Assembly: GCF_001548375.1 (NCBI RefSeq)
Contig: NZ_AP017295.1
Coordinates: 5,417,001 to 5,481,000, forward strand
Source: Nostoc sp. NIES-3756
Lineage (GTDB): Bacteria; Cyanobacteriota; Cyanobacteriia; Cyanobacteriales; Nostocaceae
DNA: 64,000 bases
Direction of reading: 5' to 3'
How positions within the stretch are numbered: position 1 is the first letter of the stretch; each line of letters begins with the position of its first letter. Positions 62,713 to 64,000 of the stretch are shown piece after piece. The translations under genes and the position numbers were made by a program. The notes beneath the pieces are model-generated. The model was not told the DNA's origin and did not search any database. It was given only the letters and a program-made list of their open reading frames with translations.

Positions 62713-63060
62713 ATGACTAACTCAATAATGGTAATTTTTCCCTATCGCCACAATCAAACCTGGGTATTTGATGATGAGCGTATGGGTTTAGTGCAAGAAC
62801 CATTTGTTAGTGGTGTCCCAGAAATGATTGAGGTTTTGATTCAAGAAATCCCTAATGTTGATGAGGGGTTTAAGCTTTTATTTTCTGCTAGTCCTTTTCC
62901 TGGTTATCAAGCAGAATTGACTTGGTGCAGAGAAGAATATGGCGGAAATTGGTATGCTTGGAATCAGAACAGTCTAGAAGGGTGGCTATGTCCAGCGTTG
63001 TTTAAATACTTTAATCAGCCACCAGAGAAAATATATTGTAAAGCAGAAAGTTTATATTAG
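62713..63060 (+). CDS. DUF6717-like protein
   Basis: A 115-residue soluble protein with FPYRHNQTWVFDDERMGLVQEPFV, SASPFPGYQAELTW and GNWYAWNQNSLEGWLCPALFKYF blocks, which I recall as DUF6717. It is divergent from egtC. Function unknown. Confidence 0.7.
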   Translation: MTNSIMVIFPYRHNQTWVFDDERMGLVQEPFVSGVPEMIEVLIQEIPNVDEGFKLLFSASPFPGYQAELTWCREEYGGNWYAWNQNSLEGWLCPALFKYFNQPPEKIYCKAESLY

Positions 63061-63277
63061 CTTCAAAAAGGTAGTGGAAAAAAGTTTTTTTATATCCGGT
63101 TATGGCTTCTTTTTTGAGTATCTATTTGATAGATAAATGAAAATCAAAATCTTACCATTACCACTTAAAGAGTAGGTAAAATTTGCAACTTTTCACAAAA
63201 AAGCAACAACAAAGCAACAAAACTGTCACAAATAATATCTAAAGTAGTAATAAGTATAGATTTCTCTGCACACTGCT

Positions 63278-64000
63278 ATGCAAAACCAAGTACACGATGA
63301 ATCTCAACCGTTAAATCCTCAAAATCGTAATTATGCACATTGGAGAAAAGCGGCTGCATCTCTATCGTTAGTGCTGCTGGGATCTGGTATGACTTTGGCT
63401 GGTGGATATTTGGCTGGAAATCAGCAGCAGTTGGCGCAGAAAGCCTCTAATTTGGCGGTGAGTCGAGTAGATGCAGCACCGCCACTACCAAATAACGCAG
63501 ACCCTAATTTTGTCACTCAGGTAGTACAAAGGGTTGGCCCGGCTGTAGTGCGTATTGAAGCTTCCCGGACTGTTACATCTCGTTTACCAGCCGAATTTAA
63601 CGACCCATTTTTCCGCCGCTTCTTTGGTTCCCAACTACCGCAACAACGAGAGAGGCTAGAAAGGGGTACGGGTTCCGGTTTTATTATTAATGCCAATGGT
63701 AATATTCTGACTAACGCTCACGTCGTTGATGGTGCAGATACTGTGCGAGTCATCCTCAAAGATGGGCGTAGTTTTCAAGGTAAAGTATTAGGTACAGACA
63801 ATTTAACAGATGTAGCTGTTATCAAGATTCAGGCTAACAATCTACCCACTGTTACAGTTGGTAATTCTGATCAACTGCAACCAGGACAATGGGCGATCGC
63901 AATTGGTAATCCTTTAGGTTTAGATAATACAGTTACCACAGGTATCATCAGCGCTACTGGACGCAGTAGTAACCAAATTGGCGCACCCGATAAGCGAGTG
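63278..64000 (+). CDS. HtrA/Deg-family serine protease, 3' end beyond window
   Basis: The first 241 residues of a trypsin-like envelope protease. A membrane or signal segment lies at about 25-47. The protease domain begins near residue 75 (NFVTQVVQRVGPAVVRIE), with catalytic His148 (TNAHVVDGA) and Asp178 (NLTDVAVIKI); the Ser motif lies past the window. It resembles cyanobacterial HhoA/HhoB/HtrA proteins, but the name cannot be fixed without the C-terminus and PDZ domain. Confidence 0.9.
   Translation, partial: MQNQVHDESQPLNPQNRNYAHWRKAAASLSLVLLGSGMTLAGGYLAGNQQQLAQKASNLAVSRVDAAPPLPNNADPNFVTQVVQRVGPAVVRIEASRTVTSRLPAEFNDPFFRRFFGSQLPQQRERLERGTGSGFIINANGNILTNAHVVDGADTVRVILKDGRSFQGKVLGTDNLTDVAVIKIQANNLPTVTVGNSDQLQPGQWAIAIGNPLGLDNTVTTGIISATGRSSNQIGAPDKRV

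Noticed and set aside
1..64000. tRNA, rRNA or riboswitch genes
   Set aside because: Reading the intergenic regions on both strands showed no cloverleaf-like T-loop/acceptor pairs or known riboswitch cores. A covariance-model scan would be needed to exclude them fully.

Overview
The window looks like chromosome of a filamentous, probably heterocyst-forming cyanobacterium (Nostoc/Anabaena/Trichormus group). Evidence: the HIP1 octamer GCGATCGC is frequent inside and between genes; there are many 7-bp short tandem repeats (STRRs) and dispersed palindromic repeats typical of Nostocales; and there are cyanobacterium-type genes (pilMNOQ without pilP, a UPF0182 protein, ClpC, DUF3288, and a 693-residue dynamin nearly identical to the structurally studied Nostoc punctiforme BDLP). 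I recognised no tRNA, rRNA, CRISPR array or prophage.

Layout. 0-4 kb: a broken DUF4351/Rpn-type gene at the edge, an FHA-GAF-adenylate cyclase and a VanZ-LamG membrane protein. 4-12 kb: a peptide-export locus. It holds a C39-peptidase ABC exporter with an N-terminal cNMP-type domain, a small divergent gene whose product has a textbook double-glycine leader, a Sec-secreted protein with a PTP-CTERM-like tail, a signal-less parvulin-type isomerase and an HlyD adaptor. 12-18.6 kb: tadA, a PlsC-type acyltransferase, a subtilisin with a P-domain, a secreted helical protein and a sugar-type binding lipoprotein. 18.7-25 kb: the type IV pilus operon pilM-N-O-Q followed by a convergent cyclic-nucleotide-binding protein. 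25-38 kb: UPF0182, a TPR-CHAT protein, DUF3288, clpC, a Uma2 nuclease and a peptidoglycan-binding/beta-propeller protein. 38-44 kb: a class II glutamine amidotransferase, then a dynamin operon (small membrane protein, BDLP, and a second dynamin fused to a J-domain). 44-49.6 kb: cysK, a thioredoxin-like 2Fe-2S protein, DUF5331, YtxH and DUF948 proteins, and a lactate/glycolate oxidase. 50-53.4 kb: an overlapping ABC exporter-MarR-MFS efflux operon. 53.5-60 kb: murE, a glutaredoxin-like protein, a histidine kinase lacking its phosphoacceptor His, a PIN toxin with a partner, and a PBP4-type DD-peptidase. 60-64 kb: egtB-egtC (ergothioneine-type), DUF6717 and the start of an HtrA protease.

The most interesting points are: (1) the double-glycine peptide with its dedicated exporter parts, and a GCCA-N3-TGGC palindrome occurring three times around the locus; (2) a MITE-like family of about 150-220 bp with GCTACGGTGTACACA termini and 9-10-bp target duplications, each copy sitting in the tip of an older palindromic repeat; (3) a run of ten 7-bp repeats inside the egtB reading frame, where losing or gaining one unit would frameshift the gene; (4) the His-to-Gln change in the kinase H-box; and (5) the dynamin pair with a J-domain fusion.

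Possible links between genes are inference. The cyclase could make cAMP for the pilus-adjacent cNMP protein. The exporter's cNMP-like domain has a displaced arginine, so it may not bind a nucleotide.
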